Source: a bacterium (lineage in GTDB: Bacteria; Actinomycetota; Acidimicrobiia; Acidimicrobiales; CATQHL01). Taken from it: a stretch of 39,431 nt of DNA. The stretch lies in assembly GCA_026708055.1 (NCBI GenBank), contig JAPOVS010000036.1, forward strand, positions 1 to 39,431, written 5' to 3'. Below the pieces are notes generated by a model. It did no database searches. It had not been told where the DNA came from and saw only the letters and a program-made list of their open reading frames with translations. A program made the translations under genes and the position numbers. Positions 38,394-39,431 of the stretch are shown here, piece after piece; the first letter of the stretch is position 1, and the number at the start of each line of letters is the position of its first letter.

Positions 38394-39026
38394 GTGACGG
38401 CCGACGCCGCCCGACCGCTGAGCGCGGAAGTGCTCCGGCTGGTGTTCGACGACCTCTCGCGGCGTCTACGCGCCGCGGAGTCCTATAACCACCACATGAT
38501 GATCGCCGGCGGCGCGGCTCTGGCGCTGCGGTGGGATCATCGCCTCACCCGCGACGTCGACGTGTTGGAGCACCGCTTGCGGTGGCAGCACCGCCACGGC
38601 GAACGGCACACGGCGGCGGTGGACTTCATCTCGATGCGCTTCCCCGCGGCGCTGCACCGCGCCGCGGCCCGCACCGCCGAGACGTTCGGGCTCGCCGCGA
38701 ACTGGCTCAACAACGCGGCGGGCCTATACACTCCCCGCTGCGATCTCGACGCCGAGGTCCTCTACCGGAGCGACGCACTCGTCGTCGAGGCCCCCGCCGC
38801 CCGCGTCCTGTTGGCCATGAAGCTCTCTGCCCGCCGCGACAAGGACCTCGACGACGCGGCGCGCCTCATAGCCGAAACCGGCATCTCCGATCCCGCTGAG
38901 ATGATCGCCCTAGTTGTCGAAGCCTTCGGCGCCGACGACGTAACTGCGGAGACCTACCAGTTCGTTGACGAGTCTCTCGCCTACCTGCGGGCGCCCACGG
39001 AGCTTGAACCCGGCCTCGACCTCTAG
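38394..39026 (+). CDS. DUF6036-type nucleotidyltransferase (AbiEii/MenT-like)
   Basis: A 210-residue protein from GTG 38394. The nucleotidyltransferase motif is 'I-A-G-G-A-A-L-A-L-R-W' (Gly39-Gly40) plus 'R-L-T-R-D-V-D-V-L' (Asp54 and Asp56, the D-x-D metal pair). 'L-L-A-M-K-L-S-A-R-R-D-K-D-L-D-D-A' (about 140-156) is the helix common to minimal nucleotidyltransferase toxins and DUF6036 proteins. Related toxins (AbiEii, MenT) add nucleotides to tRNA acceptor ends or other targets. With the gene 7 bases upstream it makes a plausible toxin-antitoxin unit. Start choice: the frame upstream of the GTG overlaps the partner gene and is not protein-like. Confidence 0.8.
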   Translation: MTADAARPLSAEVLRLVFDDLSRRLRAAESYNHHMMIAGGAALALRWDHRLTRDVDVLEHRLRWQHRHGERHTAAVDFISMRFPAALHRAAARTAETFGLAANWLNNAAGLYTPRCDLDAEVLYRSDALVVEAPAARVLLAMKLSARRDKDLDDAARLIAETGISDPAEMIALVVEAFGADDVTAETYQFVDESLAYLRAPTELEPGLDL

Positions 39027-39431
39027 TTGTCCGGCATCGAGCAGCAGCTTCGGCGGGGTCCGACCGTGCCGACTGGCCGAGCGGCTCGGCGATCTCGCCG
39101 TGATCGGCTGATCCGACGTGGCCGCAATGCCGGCGGTGCTCGGTTCGACCTTGCCGGGAGGGTACGGAGTTCCGCTGGCCGCCACGGGGATTACCTTGGC
39201 CAGACGCTGGCCGCGACGGCCTGCTTCAGGCACGTCGAAGCGCGTCGGTTGGGTGCGCTGTCCGCGCCGCGCCCCGGGGCCGCGCTCCGGTGTGTGCCTG
39301 CGCACGCCAGGACTGCGGCGTGACCTCGCCTGGGGTCTGATCGCGCGCAGCGGGCGCGGTCAGGGGCCCAGATCGAGGCCCGGGTCCGGGGCTCGGGGCC
39401 GAGGTCGGCGCCGGTGAGGAGGTCCCGGCCG
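39027..39431. other. Right edge, no supported gene
   Basis: In these 405 bases all open frames are Arg/Gly/Pro-rich, and I could not support any of them. A gene running off the right edge cannot be excluded. Confidence 0.4.

Noticed and set aside
38910-39305. Minus-strand 131-residue open frame at the right edge
   Set aside because: Overlaps the end of the nucleotidyltransferase gene antisense and shows no recognisable pattern.

Overview
The window is GC-rich (roughly two thirds G+C by eye) and its genes use GTG and TTG starts and G/C-ending codons freely. Lipoprotein signals, a MalEFGK-like ABC importer, many SDR, CaiB and phytanoyl-CoA dioxygenase enzymes, and a secreted RCC1-like protein with tandem 'ARRLxDGRVEVGxQQR' units point to a high-GC actinomycete. 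My best guess is an Acidimicrobiia lineage, possibly marine or host-associated. That taxonomic call is inference; there is no rRNA gene here.

Layout. (1) 1-892: remnant of a DUF4143-type ATPase at the window edge, then a complete VapBC toxin-antitoxin pair. (2) 1066-7146 (-): a 2026-residue alpha-2-macroglobulin-like lipoprotein in which the thioester motif appears to be lost. (3) 7298-21230 (-): a catabolic and transport cluster of fourteen genes. From promoter side to distal end it runs cupin, amidase, alpha/beta hydrolase, sugar-type ABC importer (binding protein, two permeases), SDR, ABC ATPase, VOC protein, SMP-30 lactonase, SDR, enolase-superfamily dehydratase, MaoC hydratase, class III CoA-transferase and muconolactone-isomerase-like protein. 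Many stops and starts overlap (ATGA), so most are probably co-transcribed. (4) 21401-27218 (+): a divergent set with phytanoyl-CoA dioxygenase, metal-dependent amidohydrolase, SDR, free-standing lipoyl domain and a fused E1 alpha-beta 2-oxoacid/acetoin dehydrogenase. (5) 27289-29004 (+): housekeeping proS.

(6) 29005-39431 is an accessory region: an AT-rich patch, a DUF4143 ATPase, tRNA-Leu(UAA), a small unknown protein, an IS110-family element, the RCC1-like protein, a broken IS481-family element, a two-gene unit with a degenerate PP2C-like protein, and a two-gene candidate toxin-antitoxin module (DUF6036-type nucleotidyltransferase plus partner).

How the genes work together. SDR, SMP-30 lactonase, enolase-type dehydratase and a second SDR beside a sugar importer is the gene set of a non-phosphorylative (oxidative) sugar or sugar-acid route. 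Here it is joined to CoA-ester enzymes (CaiB, MaoC) and a muconolactone-isomerase-like protein, a mix I do not recognise as a named pathway. The amidase, hydrolase, cupin, dioxygenase and amidohydrolase around the importer suggest that an amide- or ester-containing compound is taken apart first.

The most unusual structure is in the mobile region. The IS481 transposase gene is interrupted by about 100 bp that closely resembles the non-coding leader of the neighbouring IS110 element, the place where IS110 bridge RNAs are encoded, and a short hairpin is kept despite sequence changes. A copy of the IS481 terminal repeat in turn abuts the other end of the IS110 element. A second theme is a family of dispersed palindromic repeats, two of which sit inside MITE-like units with matching terminal inverted repeats.
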